Shown: positions 41,176 to 52,716 of the stretch, piece after piece | Layout: the number at the start of each line of letters is the position of its first letter | Numbering within the stretch: the stretch's first letter is position 1 | Assembly (NCBI GenBank): GCA_013368375.1 | Contig: JAACJP010000022.1 | Span: forward strand, 62,001-126,000 | From: Tricholomella constricta | Taxonomy: Eukaryota; Basidiomycota; Agaricomycetes; Agaricales; Lyophyllaceae | DNA length: 64,000 nt | Direction of reading: 5' to 3' | Made by a program: the position numbers and the translations under genes | Notes under the pieces: generated by a model | Databases searched by the model: none | What the model saw: only the letters and a program-made list of their open reading frames with translations | Told to the model about the DNA's origin: nothing

Positions 41176-42150
41176 ACGGCCATGCCCCGAGCGCATATGT
41201 CCCGAACAACCTTGGCCCGAGCATGTTCACACACCTCGATGTCCCGCCCCGTCCTATCTTCCATTTTTAACTTAACCTTCAAACAATCTTTACCTCTTCA
41301 AATGTAACCAGATAAAGAGCCTTTAATGTATTTGTATCTTCCGTGTCGCGATGAATATAACGTGTGTCGATTGCCAACTTAATCTTAGTGCTTGCGCAAC
41401 TCGGGGAAATGCTCCTTACAAAGTACTACTTTTCGACGAAGAGCATAACTATGTTATCTTTGAATATCAGGACGAAATATAGTATCCTGGCGACTGCTAT
41501 TTGCACTTCTCCATCGTTAGGCGCCCACGTAGCTGCTAGCGCTGATGGACTATTGTCGGGTTTCAGGGTCTCCGTTACATTTCTTACTCCGCGGAGCAGA
41601 CGGTGCCTCCTAATAGGCAACTTGGAAGCTGGATTTCCTAGATTTCTTCGTGGTCATGGTCAACATATGAAGGCCATCGGTGAGTGTTCATCCTGGCTGG
41701 AGCTTCACCCGACGATATGATTCCACGGGGCTATGGGTTGTGTCCCGGTTCAAACTGAACGTACTCGTCTGCACAGTCCCCATTCTTATTTTGACCTCGG
41801 CCGTCATCATGCAAAGCCTATTATTGATTCAACTCCACATCAACTGATGTACCTTTATGAAACATCTTTGTAGGATCCATAAAAGCTCTCAAGACCCCTT
41901 TAGCCTCACCAGCGAAGCCTAAATCCTGATCTCTTTCCATCTGCAATAGGTCCTTCCTGGGACGCCCGAGGGCCCCTACTGGCATCTAGGAGCACAAAAT
42001 GGTGCGTCTATCACCTTCCTACAGGTGGGACCGCTGTCTCATGATTCGCCAGTCTTTCAATCCCTTCACCTTCAGCGTGCGGACTACGAACGGTCTGGAA
42101 TTCTACTTCTATCTTACTCGGCCCCAGTCTTACACTTCCAGAGTACACAG
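41176..42150 (+). other. Mostly non-coding; may hold 5' exons of membrane-protein copy D
   Basis: No confident gene. By analogy with copies A-C, the small first exons of copy D should be here, but I could not place them. An ATG at 41999 is followed at once by a splice-like GTGCGT. Confidence 0.35.
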
Positions 42151-43589
42151 TGGCCTGCCTGACACTCTGCGTGCGTACAATCTTCACACATCGTCCTACA
42201 CTTGCACCCCTCTTACAGCAGGCGCCTGACCGCCAGCTCTATGAATACGGATGTACATTTTCAAGGGAGGTCTCTGTTATTTGGAAGGCTGGTTGGAACA
42301 TACCAAAGACCATCTACCTTGCCGCAAGAGTACTGCCGCCCATCTTGCTGACGGCGATGATATATAGTACGAGATTATCTGGTTCACGCGTGAAACGTCA
42401 CTATGCTTAACGTCACTGTCCTTATCTCAATAGCCTTCGAAACCCGCTGCAGCGCATATATCAAGCTGTTCACCTGTAAGTCAAGAGTGCGCACAACGTA
42501 CAAGGATCTTGTGAACTTCATGAGTGAATCTCACAGGGGGCACACATATTTGCCTACTCCTCAGCGAAGGTCTCTCGTACCATTACGATGATTGTTCGTT
42601 CTGACGTCCTCAACGTCAGTAATCTTCGTCTTGCGGACGTGGGCCATCTGGGATAGAAGTCGCAGGATGGCGGTCTTTTTATTCATATTTTTTTCCGTCC
42701 AATGGGTGGTGAGCTTCATGTTCAATGGACTCTCGTGGACGGGGGCCGGAATCGACAAGTGGGGACCTCCTGGTAACGCATCAATTCCTACTCTCTTCAG
42801 GATGTGGCATTGCACTCATTCAAATTATTATGTCTTCTCAGATGGCAGATGCCTGGAGATTGAGGAGTCGCTCGTTGTCGTGTTTCCTCTGGTCATTTAC
42901 ATCATGCCTGGTTTCTATTTTGGTGAGATACTATTCGGAACGTGCACAGTAGTCAATTCTCCTGAAATCGTAACCGCGGCGTGGCGCAGTAACGCTCCTC
43001 TTGACCATGGTCAAAACATACCTGAATCGTGCGTCGATTTAAATTTTCTCTTATGGCTGCGCTTTGCCTTGACGGCCTCGACAGTCATCAGGCCTTCAGG
43101 ATCAGTGACGACTTTGATGCGAGTCGTGCATCTAGACGGTATATCCCCAGCTCCCTCTGCGCCACAGCTTAATTGATGGTCAACAAGGCATTGCGTACTA
43201 CGCCTACCTTCTCGTGATCTGGATAGCCATTTTGGTGTCCTACCTCCTCGATCCAAATTCCGTCAGGTCGCCTTATTGGGTGAACATTCTTATCCTGTAA
43301 GTCTGGCTCTATACATCACCGCGTGGTGATTGTATACCAAAAAGCATTGTTCAATTTGTCGTCTAATTTTATGTTTAGCGTTCAGGTAACTATGTCAAGC
43401 ATTCTCTCGTGCAGGATGACGCTTCGCCTCCGGGAGTATGGCAGTCGTACCGTTAGGGGGCTTGGATCTCAAAGGTATACATCCGGCTTCAGTTTCAACC
43501 AGGACCCGCTGGTCTTCAGGCATACCGATCTCGGACTAGACGCGCGAAACTTTACTACCCGTGATTCTGCTGTTGACGAGGAGGAGTAA
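42151..43589 (+). pseudogene. DUF6533-like multi-pass membrane protein, copy D, frameshifted
   Basis: The small exon ACLTLC (to 42170) is followed by intron 42171-42234 and the exon LYEYGCTFSREVSVIWKAGWN. GGTHICLLLSEGLSYHY then lies in a different frame from the next block LTSSTSVIFVLRTWAIWDRSRRMAV (from 42592), although the two are continuous in copy B. This indicates an indel near 42592. The helices continue (FLFIFFSVQWVVSFMFNG, LVIYIMPGFYFGEI) and the last exon encodes RLREYGSRTVRGLGSQRYTSGF, ending at 43589. It is more diverged than copies A-C and on the opposite strand. Confidence 0.6.
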
Positions 43590-44183
43590 AGGTAGAATGG
43601 CTTGCGAATGACTTCACTCGCAACGAGTCGGACGAAAAACTTGATCATAAAACAATTTTTCTCAGGGGGACTGAGTCCTGGCGTGGTGATTGTGATCAGT
43701 GCAACAAACATATTTAAAACTACACGAACTTTGTGAGACTAATATGATAGTTTCTGAGATGGTAAAAAAAAATTTATGTGAGCTCTGGGTGGCTCCAAGA
43801 CACATACCCATCACAAAGGACAGATATCCTCAACGTTATCTGGATCTAGGCATGCCGTGAATGAGGATCGCGAATTTACGGATGCTACAGCCACTCTCAA
43901 AATTTCATCCTTATCTTGATTCTGGGTGCCGATGGATGGATGGATGGATGTATTTCCCGCAGCGATCCCAAAAAAGAACAAGCGAGGTTACATAATAATA
44001 GGGACACCGAGGATAGAAATACTCGAGCGAGACCACCCTTTTCCTTGAGGTCTTGCTTTTAACCATTTCTATCCTCATGTAAGTAACCCAATATCGAGGT
44101 AATCGTGGTCTTAACCATTTTTCTCCGCAGAGAGTTCGGTTCATGAGGAAAAAGTCATTGGTCACCATCAGCCTCGTTGACCG
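43590..44183. other. Intergenic stretch with a GATG microsatellite
   Basis: No gene seen. A 20-bp GATG repeat lies at 43931-43950; a complementary ATCC repeat lies at 46123-46141. Confidence 0.5.
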
Positions 44184-45332
44184 ATGCATCCAAAACTCGA
44201 CGATGTCGTAGCAGAGTATGAATCACTCCTTACCGATATCTTGCAGACCGCCGCAAGTGGAGGAGATGTCGCCCAGAATGTCCTTCGTTTTCGTGAACGC
44301 AAGCCGGATGTAGCACGGACCATGACCCCAACCGAATTCACTCTCGACGGAGCCATTAAGGCATTCGGGTTGAAGTACACCCCTTTATCTTTTTCAAACC
44401 CTTGGAAAATCCAAGAAAACCCTGAGACGAAAGACTTTGAACCAACCCACTGTCTGAGTAAGTCATTTCAGCACCCTATTTCAAACATCCAAGATGACTG
44501 ATATTGCAATTGGAAATAGAGTATCTGGTGGAAAACTATTCCAGGAACTTTGACCGGTCGAGTGGAGCAGTGTGCAGAACGGCTGTGGATTTTATTTTGA
44601 ATGAGTGTTTGACGGCGATGGTGAGCACTGTAGATTCATCATCGGTAGAACATGTCATGAATCGTCATGAATCGTCAACAACTTCAGAAAACCAGCCAGA
44701 CGACTGAGCAAAGCCAGGTGACCGATCGGAGCCACACAATCGACCAAAGCCAGCAAACTGATCGACCACCACGCACTCCTCCGCCTTCCCAGGACATTAA
44801 AGTCTTTGGCGAACTGTCCTTCTCTCACACCATCACTTCACCAACACATCCACGATCAACGTCGGTTCACTCGGGTGTTATCATCAATGGCCGTGTAGAC
44901 CATGGGATCGGTCGTACCCTCACATCCCTTCATGATTTTCGGAAGCGCCGTTTCCAGTCGCTCCTGCTTGTTGTCGAAGCCAAGAAAGAAGGCAGCCTAA
45001 GGGAGGCTTTTTTCCAACTAGTGGTCTATTTGGCGTCTCTCCACCAATCTCGGCTGTCACGGAACCGACGCGATGCATCTGTTTATGGGGCAGCTTCTGA
45101 TGGATTCCTGTGGACCTTCGTCACCATTACGCATGACGGGACCCTCAAACGAAGCAAGCAGTTCGATATCGTAGGGGGTGAGAAGGACTTGGGCATGGTG
45201 CTAGGCTGCCTGAAGTATTTGCTTGAAACCTCAGCGTCTATTGCCGGTGGTGACGACCCGGCCATCAATCCGGATGATAACAAATTTACAAGTACGTTGG
45301 AGTCGGGTGATGAGTCGCAGTCGGACTCCTGA
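44184..45332 (+). pseudogene. Basidiomycete protein with EAK (PD-(D/E)XK-like) motif, frameshifted
   Basis: ATG 44184 (MHPKLDDVVAEYESLLTDIL). The intron from about 44459 to 44519 joins to YLVENYSRNFDRSSGAV. In this second exon a perfect 10-bp tandem duplication (44657-44666 and 44667-44676) shifts the frame so that it stops after about 15 codons. The following frame (44667-45332) continues with SQDIKVFGELSF, FQSLLLVVEAKKEGSLREAFFQLVVYLASLHQSR and a C-terminal acidic tail. The V-E-A-K plus Q-L-V-V-Y-L pattern resembles restriction-endonuclease-like proteins widespread in Agaricomycetes. Function unknown. Likely a recent loss of function, unless it is a sequencing artefact. Confidence 0.6.
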
Positions 45333-45934
45333 CACAATGTTGGCAACACTGTGAGTTCTATCCATGGGTTTGTGCGATTTTTTTGACCTTGGCACTCACA
45401 GGTTCTTGTCGCCATCCTGCCATGCATCTTTTTGGTACTATCATTCCGAGGGCATCAACAATTGAAAATTATCGTTCGGATTATAAGATGAACGTGGAAT
45501 AAGAACGGGAAAAGTTAACCGGAAGCTGAACAGACGAAAATTGAGCAAAGTTCAGGTTATTTCCTTCGTTCACATTTTGTTCTGAATTGTCCACATTTGC
45601 CTCTTATACACATTTTGTTGGCCCACTGAATTACAGTCTTGAGTTCACATCATTCGACAATACGCTCAACACCGATGCCACCGATCTCGATCTCCCTTGT
45701 CATGATATGGCCAGGAATGGGCCACCTCCGATTGTGTGTCTATTATGTATACCTTAGAATTGACTAGTAGAACTGGTGGAGTTCTAGAGCGATGAGCTGA
45801 CTTCTGCGACGGCCACCCTCACTTCTACGCCACCTCTCGACTTGCGAGCAGGCCTGAAAAGACCCAGATATCCCGGTCGTAACATGGTCAAGTGTGGACT
45901 TGAACACGGTGTCCTCGAGCAGACGTACCTCCAC
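45333..45934. other. Intergenic stretch
   Basis: No gene or repeat recognised. Confidence 0.45.
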
Positions 45935-46105
45935 TGTAATTGTTGCCAGGGATAACAGAATGAAAGATACAGGACAAGATCAGGGAGCACACCGCCTGTT
46001 GTCTGTTTACTGGGTGTGCAATCGTTACGGAACACGTACCCTCAAAGAGACCGAGGAAGAAACGACAAGCTAATAGACCTTCGTAGCTTTTCACGACACC
46101 TGTTA
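45935..46105 (-). pseudogene. MFS transporter fragment (allantoate-permease-like)
   Basis: The minus strand shows KSYEGLLACRFFLGLFEG, a GT-AG intron, then GVLPDLVLYLSFCYPWQQLQW. Together these match the helix 4-5 region of fungal anion:cation symporters of the DAL5 group. The intron has survived, but nothing before or after is recognisable, so this is a gene relic of about 40 codons. Confidence 0.6.
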
Positions 46106-46224
46106 CGTTGAATCACGGTGGGATCCATCCATCCATCCATCTGTTTCACAGGGCTCTCAAGACGAAATACGCTAGGCTTGCGCTAGGCTGATCCTGTGAG
46201 AAACCAGCTACAACCCCAACCACC

Positions 46225-47859
46225 ATGGGAAACAAGCAAAACTCTCCTACAAGAAAGAAAGAGCAGTCTCGGGAGTCGCAGCGCACCAAGGACATCCGTG
46301 ACCTCGCTGAATACATCAAGTCCGAGAAATGCAAGAACGTCGTACTGATGGTGTGTCGTTACTAGTTTCTTGTAGAGTAGAACGACGCCTCATGGTGACC
46401 TTATCTTTCTGTCGACAAATGCAGTTGGGCGCCGGTGAGTTCCTTGAGTTGGATGGCTTTGCTAACGGCATGGTGTTGAAGTTGAGACTGCAGGCGTCAG
46501 TACGTCTGCAGGGATACCTGATTTCAGATCTCCAAAAACAGGCGAGTATTCGTCCCCGTCAGTATAACGCCAGCTTCTTGATCGCTCGGACATTTCGTTT
46601 CAGGGCTCTACGTACGTACACATTATCTCCTATGGTCAATTCTGGAAGGCGACAACAAACGTTTATCGCCTGCCATAGTCCAATCTCGCAAGACTGAAGC
46701 TCCCCCACCCCGAAGCTGTCTTCGAGATCAACTTCTTTCGCAGAAACCCCGTGCCCTGTATGTGTCGTCATCCTGCAAACAACATCCTATAATATTCACG
46801 TTCGTCTCCTCACTCCAACAGTCTACACTCTTGCGGCGGAACTCTACCCTGGCATCTTCCGCCCTACCCCCACCCACTCCTTCATAAAGGTCCTTGAATC
46901 CCAGGGTCTGTTACACACGTGCTTCACACAGAACATCGACACACTCGAGAGACGAGCGGGCATTCCTGCGGCTAAGATTGTTGAAGCCCATGGCAGCTTT
47001 GCGACGCAACGCTGCGTGGATTGCAAGACGCCCTTCGACGACGAAGAAATGCGCGAGATCGTCCTCGCAGAACGGGCGCCTGGCGAGGCAGTGCGCATTC
47101 CAAGATGTAAACGGGGCAGATGTGGCGGTCTCGTAAAGCCGGATATCGTGTTCTTCGGGGAGGCGGTGCGTGCCTCCAATTCGGTCTCACATTACTACTC
47201 TGTTGTCCTTTGCTTCGAACTAATGAGCCCCCCGATCTTAGCTTCCTGATAACTTCATCACAAGTATCCCCGCAATTTCGGATGCGGACATGCTCCTCAT
47301 TATCGGCACGTCGCTGACGGTGCATCCCTTCGCGTCGCTCGCGGACATGGCGGACCGCCGGACGTGCCGCCGCGTGCTGATCAACCTCGAGCGCGTGGGC
47401 GACATTGGGCAGCGCCCCAGCGACGTCGTGCTCCTTGGCGAATGCGATACAATTATTCGCGAGCTGTGTGCGACGCTTGGGTGGACGGAGGAGCTGGATC
47501 GCGCATGGGCGGAAACAACTATGGATTCTAAACCGAAGGGGAAAGTGGGAGGGGAGGTGGTGGTGAAAGGTCTAGATGGTGCGGCAGTTGAAGTGGGTAG
47601 CAGGACGGATGAGCAAGAGGAAAAGGAGGCTAAGAAGGAGTCGTTAGAAGCGGAAGTGGAGAAGATCGCGGAAGCTCTTGAAAAACGGCTGGATCTGCAC
47701 AAGCATGAGGACGAAGCGAAGGCAGAGGAGACTGGAGGAGATCCGGCTTCACCTAAGGTAGCCAGTAATGCTCAACCAGATGTGACAGAAAAGGGTGGAG
47801 ACGAGACGCTCCGGAGGGTAACCGATTCATCAAAGGCAGGTGATGTCGGCAAGTTGTGA
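46225..47859 (+). CDS. Sir2-family NAD-dependent protein deacetylase (class I-like)
   Basis: ATG 46225 (MGNKQNSPTRKKEQSRES). Seven short introns interrupt the N-terminal half. The NAD-binding start is split over introns (VVLM, LGAG, VSTSAGIPDFRSPKTG). Then come ARLKLPHPEAVF, the catalytic segment CFTQNIDTLERRAGI and HGSF, the zinc site C-x2-C (CVDC) with C-x4-C (CKRGRC), KPDIVFFGEA, and IIGTSLTVHPFASLAD and NLERVGDIG after the last intron. The length and order match SIRT2/Hst2-type sirtuins, which remove acetyl groups from histones and other proteins at the cost of NAD. The C-terminus is an added acidic, Lys/Glu-rich tail of about 110 residues. Leu stands where Thr is usual before GAG, which could reflect a slightly different 3' splice site. 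Confidence 0.88.
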
Positions 47860-48090
47860 TTCAATTGTGACGCTCGTTGAGTGTTTGGAGTGTTCTTTTG
47901 CTATGCTGTCTGTTAGGAAGGATCATCTGTTTTCGACTCCTTACCGCCAGTGATTCTTTCTCTACCTCTCTACCTTTGATTAACACCGACTAGTTATGTA
48001 GGATTAGTCCCAGAGGTTGTTACAATGCTATTACATCTTCATGCCTCGCTAGATTGACTCGTCCTTTCGTGCGGTTGCAATCAGTTCTAG

Positions 48091-48283
48091 TCTTTGTCTG
48101 GAACTCAGGGATTATTAGCCAAGGAGATAAGAGTGATCATTGTGTAGCATTAATTGATGTATGTAAGATATGACCAAGAAGAAAGTTGTCAAGAAGTACG
48201 ACAGTGGGTGAAAGCGCGCAGCGCTTCCCGGCGTAAGGAAAACGGTCTGACCCTGGTCTGACCCATACCCAAGCGGCCGAGGC
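48091..48283 (-). repeat. Ngaro repeat B2 (outer 3' end)
   Basis: 193 bp, identical by eye to 48555-48747; the outer edge of the element. Confidence 0.9.
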
Positions 48284-48392
48284 CAAACTCGCGCGCTCGG
48301 CGAGGGGCCGTGAGACGAGCAGGACTATTTTACTCACACCAGAATGTTGCGTGGGAGACAATGTTCGAGTTTATTGAGGGAGTGGAGGGTGG

Positions 48393-48554
48393 GGCAAAGA
48401 AAAGGCGCAGGAAGCCGCTCTGACGATGGCGGACTCGAATCCTATGGGAGGCGTCGAGGTAGCCGGAGGAGAAAAGATGCCGGCAACTCCCGCCGTCCTC
48501 CCAAAGACTTACGTCTAATTCTCCGGTCGTTCCTCGCTACGCAATAGACAACAA
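48393..48554 (-). repeat. Ngaro repeat A2
   Basis: 162 bp, identical by eye to 54239-54400; directly abuts B1 and is separated from B2 by 109 unique bases (48284-48392). Confidence 0.9.
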
Positions 48555-48747
48555 TCTTTGTCTGGAACTCAGGGATTATTAGCCAAGGAGATAAGAGTGA
48601 TCATTGTGTAGCATTAATTGATGTATGTAAGATATGACCAAGAAGAAAGTTGTCAAGAAGTACGACAGTGGGTGAAAGCGCGCAGCGCTTCCCGGCGTAA
48701 GGAAAACGGTCTGACCCTGGTCTGACCCATACCCAAGCGGCCGAGGC
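48555..48747 (-). repeat. Ngaro repeat B1
   Basis: 193 bp, identical by eye to 48091-48283. The B1/A2 junction presumably mirrors the joined ends of the circular intermediate. Confidence 0.9.
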
Positions 48748-48866
48748 GAGCTGCGATTCCCACAGACTAGGAGGTTACGACGCGTCGAGTGAGACTCGGC
48801 ACCCCAATATAAGGAGGAAACCGTACCGTGTCAGATGAAAATGCGCGCGGGGCAGAAATTGGACCT

Positions 48867-50324
48867 TCACCGGCCCCCAGTGGGCATGGTGAGCCGCACA
48901 AAATCGTCGTAGACTTGCGGGGCTTGTGCTTGAATGTAGGGTGCAAGGATAAGGGCGTGCTTCCGGAGGTAGAGAGTGAAAGCATCACTGTGCCAGCGGC
49001 CCATGATCTTCATGGCCTCAAAGGACATCCCCCGCAATAGGTATTCGAGTGTGGAACCTATCCGAATGCCATGGCCTTGCAGCGGATCCAACCCGGCGCG
49101 ACGGGCCAATGCCGCTAGGCGCTTGATGAAAGCGGTTTTGGTGAGGGACCGGTAACCACCCTTGTGTCGGTAAGCGAAAAGGTGGTGGCCCTCGGGTGGC
49201 TGATTCACCCCGAGGTGTCGGTTGATAGCCGCCTCGGGATCAGTGGGGCCGACCTGGGAGCTCCAGTAGACTTCCTCACCTTCGACCGATGTTTTGGTGC
49301 GCGGGAGCTGCAGGATGGTGACCTTTCGGCCTGCCCGGTCCTGGTCGCGCCTGAGGGATTGGACCGAGGGATGTACCGCGGGGTCAAAAGCGTTGAGACG
49401 CCGGACCGTGAACTCTCCTACGCGAGATGCTGAATAGAAAAGACAAACCAGGCAAGCGAAGACCGCAATGTCGAAGGGGTCATCCGGCGTCATTTGCTCC
49501 TGCAGCCGGCACATGAAGTCAATGGTGTACGGCTGTCGCTTCTTCCTTTTGGAGGAGGCGGGGGTCAGTTTGTCGGCGGCTTTTAGCATGAGGTCGAGTT
49601 CGTCGTCATTGGGACGCCAGGGCACGCTGTGAACCACATGCCAGGCGCGGATGCCATACACGTAGTTCCGTATGGTTTTTCCGGCGAATGCTCCGGTAAG
49701 TGAGGAAATAAAAGCGGAAATTAGCACCTGAGAGGCGGGGGCACGGTCGCCCTCTGGCACGTCCTTCGAATCGCACCAGACGTGCCAGGCCAGAAGGCCC
49801 GAGCCATAAGATTCCGCCGTGCCCTCCGCGTACCCGAGGGCCAGTGTGGCCACGACCCGATCAAGGTCGACAAAGTCGGGGGCCGCAGCGCGAGTCGCCG
49901 GGACCCAAAGGCGAAGTCGCTCGCCGGCAAAGCAGTGCGGGCGCAGGGGAGATGGCCGTGGGGTGAGCGAAGGGTGATAGGCTGCAGGCTCCCCCTGTCG
50001 CGATGTCCGGGGAATTGGGGTGTAGCGCCGGTGGACCAGCTGACCCCCCCTACCAGTCTGCTGTGCTGGGAAGGAGGGCCTCGCCCAGGGATTCAAGGAG
50101 CCGCCCGACCCGCTGCCGGTCAGCCCTTGCAGATTCGTCAACGGCCGGTTTTGGGAGGGGGGTCGGGACGCGCCCGCATACTCGATCGCATACCTCTCGT
50201 GCGTGGAGAGGTGCGTCGAAGTCGACGATGAAGGGATGGAGTGCAGGGGGAATGGGGACAGCTGGGAGAAGGAGGCTGTGGGCGTAGTAGATCCCCCGGG
50301 AAGGTTGATCTGCCGTGGACCCAA
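48867..50324 (-). CDS. Ngaro tyrosine recombinase
   Basis: The core catalytic domain is clear: first Arg in SASRVGEFTVRR, H-x-x-R in GHGIRIGSTLEYLL, the Trp/His box GRWHSDAF and the nucleophile Tyr in FTLYLRKH. Before it lies a SAM-like N-terminal domain (AEGTAESYGSGLLAWHVWC, GKTIRNYVYGIRAWH). It joins the circular cDNA into the genome by site-specific recombination in place of a DDE integrase. The open frame reaches 50324 but has no ATG ahead of the conserved part, so the real protein probably starts by splicing from the pol transcript or from a start I could not find. Confidence 0.85.
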   Translation of the reverse strand: MGPRQINLPGGSTTPTASFSQLSPFPLHSIPSSSTSTHLSTHERYAIEYAGASRPPSQNRPLTNLQGLTGSGSGGSLNPWARPSFPAQQTGRGGQLVHRRYTPIPRTSRQGEPAAYHPSLTPRPSPLRPHCFAGERLRLWVPATRAAAPDFVDLDRVVATLALGYAEGTAESYGSGLLAWHVWCDSKDVPEGDRAPASQVLISAFISSLTGAFAGKTIRNYVYGIRAWHVVHSVPWRPNDDELDLMLKAADKLTPASSKRKKRQPYTIDFMCRLQEQMTPDDPFDIAVFACLVCLFYSASRVGEFTVRRLNAFDPAVHPSVQSLRRDQDRAGRKVTILQLPRTKTSVEGEEVYWSSQVGPTDPEAAINRHLGVNQPPEGHHLFAYRHKGGYRSLTKTAFIKRLAALARRAGLDPLQGHGIRIGSTLEYLLRGMSFEAMKIMGRWHSDAFTLYLRKHALILAPYIQAQAPQVYDDFVRLTMPTGGR

Positions 50325-52716
50325 CCAGGCGTTAGATGCAATAGAGCGAGCGGGAGATGATATGTTGAAGTGTTAGCTTACCGGCGGGGTTGAGGTGGCT
50401 GGGGACATAGCGCGAGTGAATTGCGCAGTCATGGTCAGCGAGGCAGGCATGGATGCGTTTGAAGACCTCGTTGGTGGGTTGGTTCCTACTGCGGCCCTTC
50501 CACCAGCCTTCGACAACGCCTCGGTTGTCGCCAAATACCTTAAATTCGTCGCCCTCGCTACTGGCGGTGAGTAGCGTGCTGACGAGGAGTTCGAAGCCGA
50601 CGGCCTCTGCCCAGCCAATATCTCTGCCCTCATCACGCCATCCTGGTATGAGCCTCCAGGCCCGCCACCTGTTGCCGATGGTGATGCCAATGCCGATACC
50701 GGAGCTGGCATCTGAGTATGCTTGAGGATCGACCAGAACGCTCGGGCCTGGAACTCGTCGAGTGAGGCAGGGGTGCCCGAGCGTTCGAGACCACCATTCG
50801 AGGTCTCTGGTGGTGCCTGAGGGAGCGTGGTGAAGAATGAACGGACGATCGTGAAATGTCCCGAGCATGGTCTCCAGTCGGGTGAGATACACTCGTCCTG
50901 CAGGAATGATGAGGGAGGCGTGAAGAAGCTTGCCATAGAGCTTCTGCGTGGCTTCCCGTGTGTGTGTGCGTTGCGCCTCCCAGTCCTGGATGGCGCACAG
51001 GTACTTCGTCTTCTTGGCCGACGGAAGGGAAACAGACCGTTCCTGGAGGTCCCAGACCAAGCCCAAGTATTGAACATGAGAGTCGAATTCCACCGTTTTC
51101 GTTGGCTCCCAGGGAATGCCCAGAGACTTGGAGATACGATCAATGTCCGTGCTCGCGTATGCGTACTCGGCATCCAGGGTGGAACGGGGGGAATCAGAAG
51201 ACAGGTCACGCACAGGATAACTAAGATCCTCATCGAATTCCATGGGTAGCCCGTTGGGCATGGTCTCCCCTTTGTACCAGAAGCGACTGCGCTCCTGTAG
51301 ACGCCCGCCGTTGTCCGCGATGATGGTGCGCCATCTCGCTCTCCGGGCGTTGTATCTAGAAATGGCAGTGCGGGGGATACGGAAGAAAATGTGGTCATCC
51401 ACCCATTTTGATACAGGGCCAATACCTTCGGCCCTAAAAATGTCAGCACCTGCATCGCTAACCGAGCCATATACGCCGCCCGCTGACGCCAATCCAAAGT
51501 TGTCATTGGTATTGATGGCGAAGCTATCGCCATCTCGTAGCCTGACAACCAACCCCGGCCACTGGCTCGGTTTGATGGGTATGGAACGATAAGCCTCAGC
51601 GACGTCTCTGATGGATGCTTGAGAGTCTGGCGGGAGGTGCCATATAGTGGTGCACACGGTGGGGAAGGTCCCCCAGGTGCACGGGAAAAGGTCGGAGTCA
51701 ATGGAGTAATTAATGGATTGGAAACCAGCAGAGGAGGCGCGGGGAAAAGAAAAATTATGTACGGCGCGAAACTTATCAGGCTTTCCTGGTTTCGGAACAA
51801 GAGAAAGGGGTGAGGATTGAAAGGGTCCGATGATTGCCTCCACTTCGGCCCTGGAGACGGGCCCGACGTAGCGTCCTGAGCGGAATTCCTTCTCAACGAT
51901 GTCCAAGTATGCTTGGGGGTATATGTTGATGGAGGGCCCGTTGTCGGGGGCATGAGTGACGGAAATCGAGGGGATACCTGCGTCAAATCCTGTGCGGAAG
52001 TCCTGGGGAAGATGCGGGTATTTATCAAGAAGGTTATGTACATGGAGCAAGCGCTCCCAAGCTTCCGGGTCATATGGACATAGCGCGTTACATTTTCTGT
52101 GTTCGAGAACACGTTTGAGCGCCGTGAGTTTTTCTCCCGCAACCGGAGCACTCGTGGACGTGACTGGCGCTGGCACTGTTGCAACCCTGAGGTCGCTGCC
52201 AGTCGGAGCAAAGAATGATTCCGTCCGGATTGATGAGACGCCCCCGTTCGTTCCGCTTGCACCGAGCGGGAGCCCCGTCCCAGAGGGCTTCGGAATTGCA
52301 CTTGCCGATCTCGTGCCGATGGCGCCCGAGGCATATCGCACAGGCGGATAGGCCGTCCGAGCCTGTGCTGGCGCCAAAAACCTGGTTGACGTTCCGCGTG
52401 GCAGCCGAGTTGTGCCTCGGGGGTGACCGGGAGCGCCGACGCCCCTTGGATTCACGGTCCCGACCTCGGGAGGGTGAGGGCGAAGGAGAGCGCGGGCGCT
52501 TGTAGTAGGGTGTGGCCCCCTCTCGTGCCGCTCTGTTTCTCTTTGGAGTGCGCTCAGCTGACGTTGTGTGGGGGGACTTAAAGGACAGGATCGCTTCCGC
52601 CATCTGTCAGTCACATGTCGTTCCAGAGAAAGCGAGATGCGGTTCGGGAGACACAGCAGAGAGGTAGCAGCGGCGCGGCAAGCCCAATGTGTGAAAGGAT
52701 GTATATATACATGCAA
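50050..52716 (-). CDS. Ngaro pol: reverse transcriptase and RNase H
   Basis: RT blocks: SSPLSLVPKPGKPDKFRAVHN, RDVAEAYRSIPIKP with the first catalytic Asp, FGLASAGGVYG, and WVDDHIFF with the catalytic pair. RNase H: AYSDASSGIGIG, a Glu in EAVGFELL, GDNRGVVEGWW, then SRYVPSHLNPA. A 72-bp intron (50310-50381) removes the apparent stop after NPA. The same frame then reads DQPSRGIYYAH, LLPAVPIPPALHPFIVDFDAP and stops at TAG 50052-50050. The frame overlaps gag in +1 and has no ATG before the RT, so it is probably made by +1 frameshifting or alternative splicing. Confidence 0.85.

Noticed and set aside
48430..48470. B-box-like word in the Ngaro A repeat suggesting a tRNA-derived promoter
   Set aside because: The match to the B box is poor and no A box or cloverleaf could be drawn.
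50373..52334. 653-codon minus-strand ORF within the Ngaro pol
   Set aside because: It is the neighbouring frame of the RT-RNase H gene; only the other frame carries the catalytic motifs.
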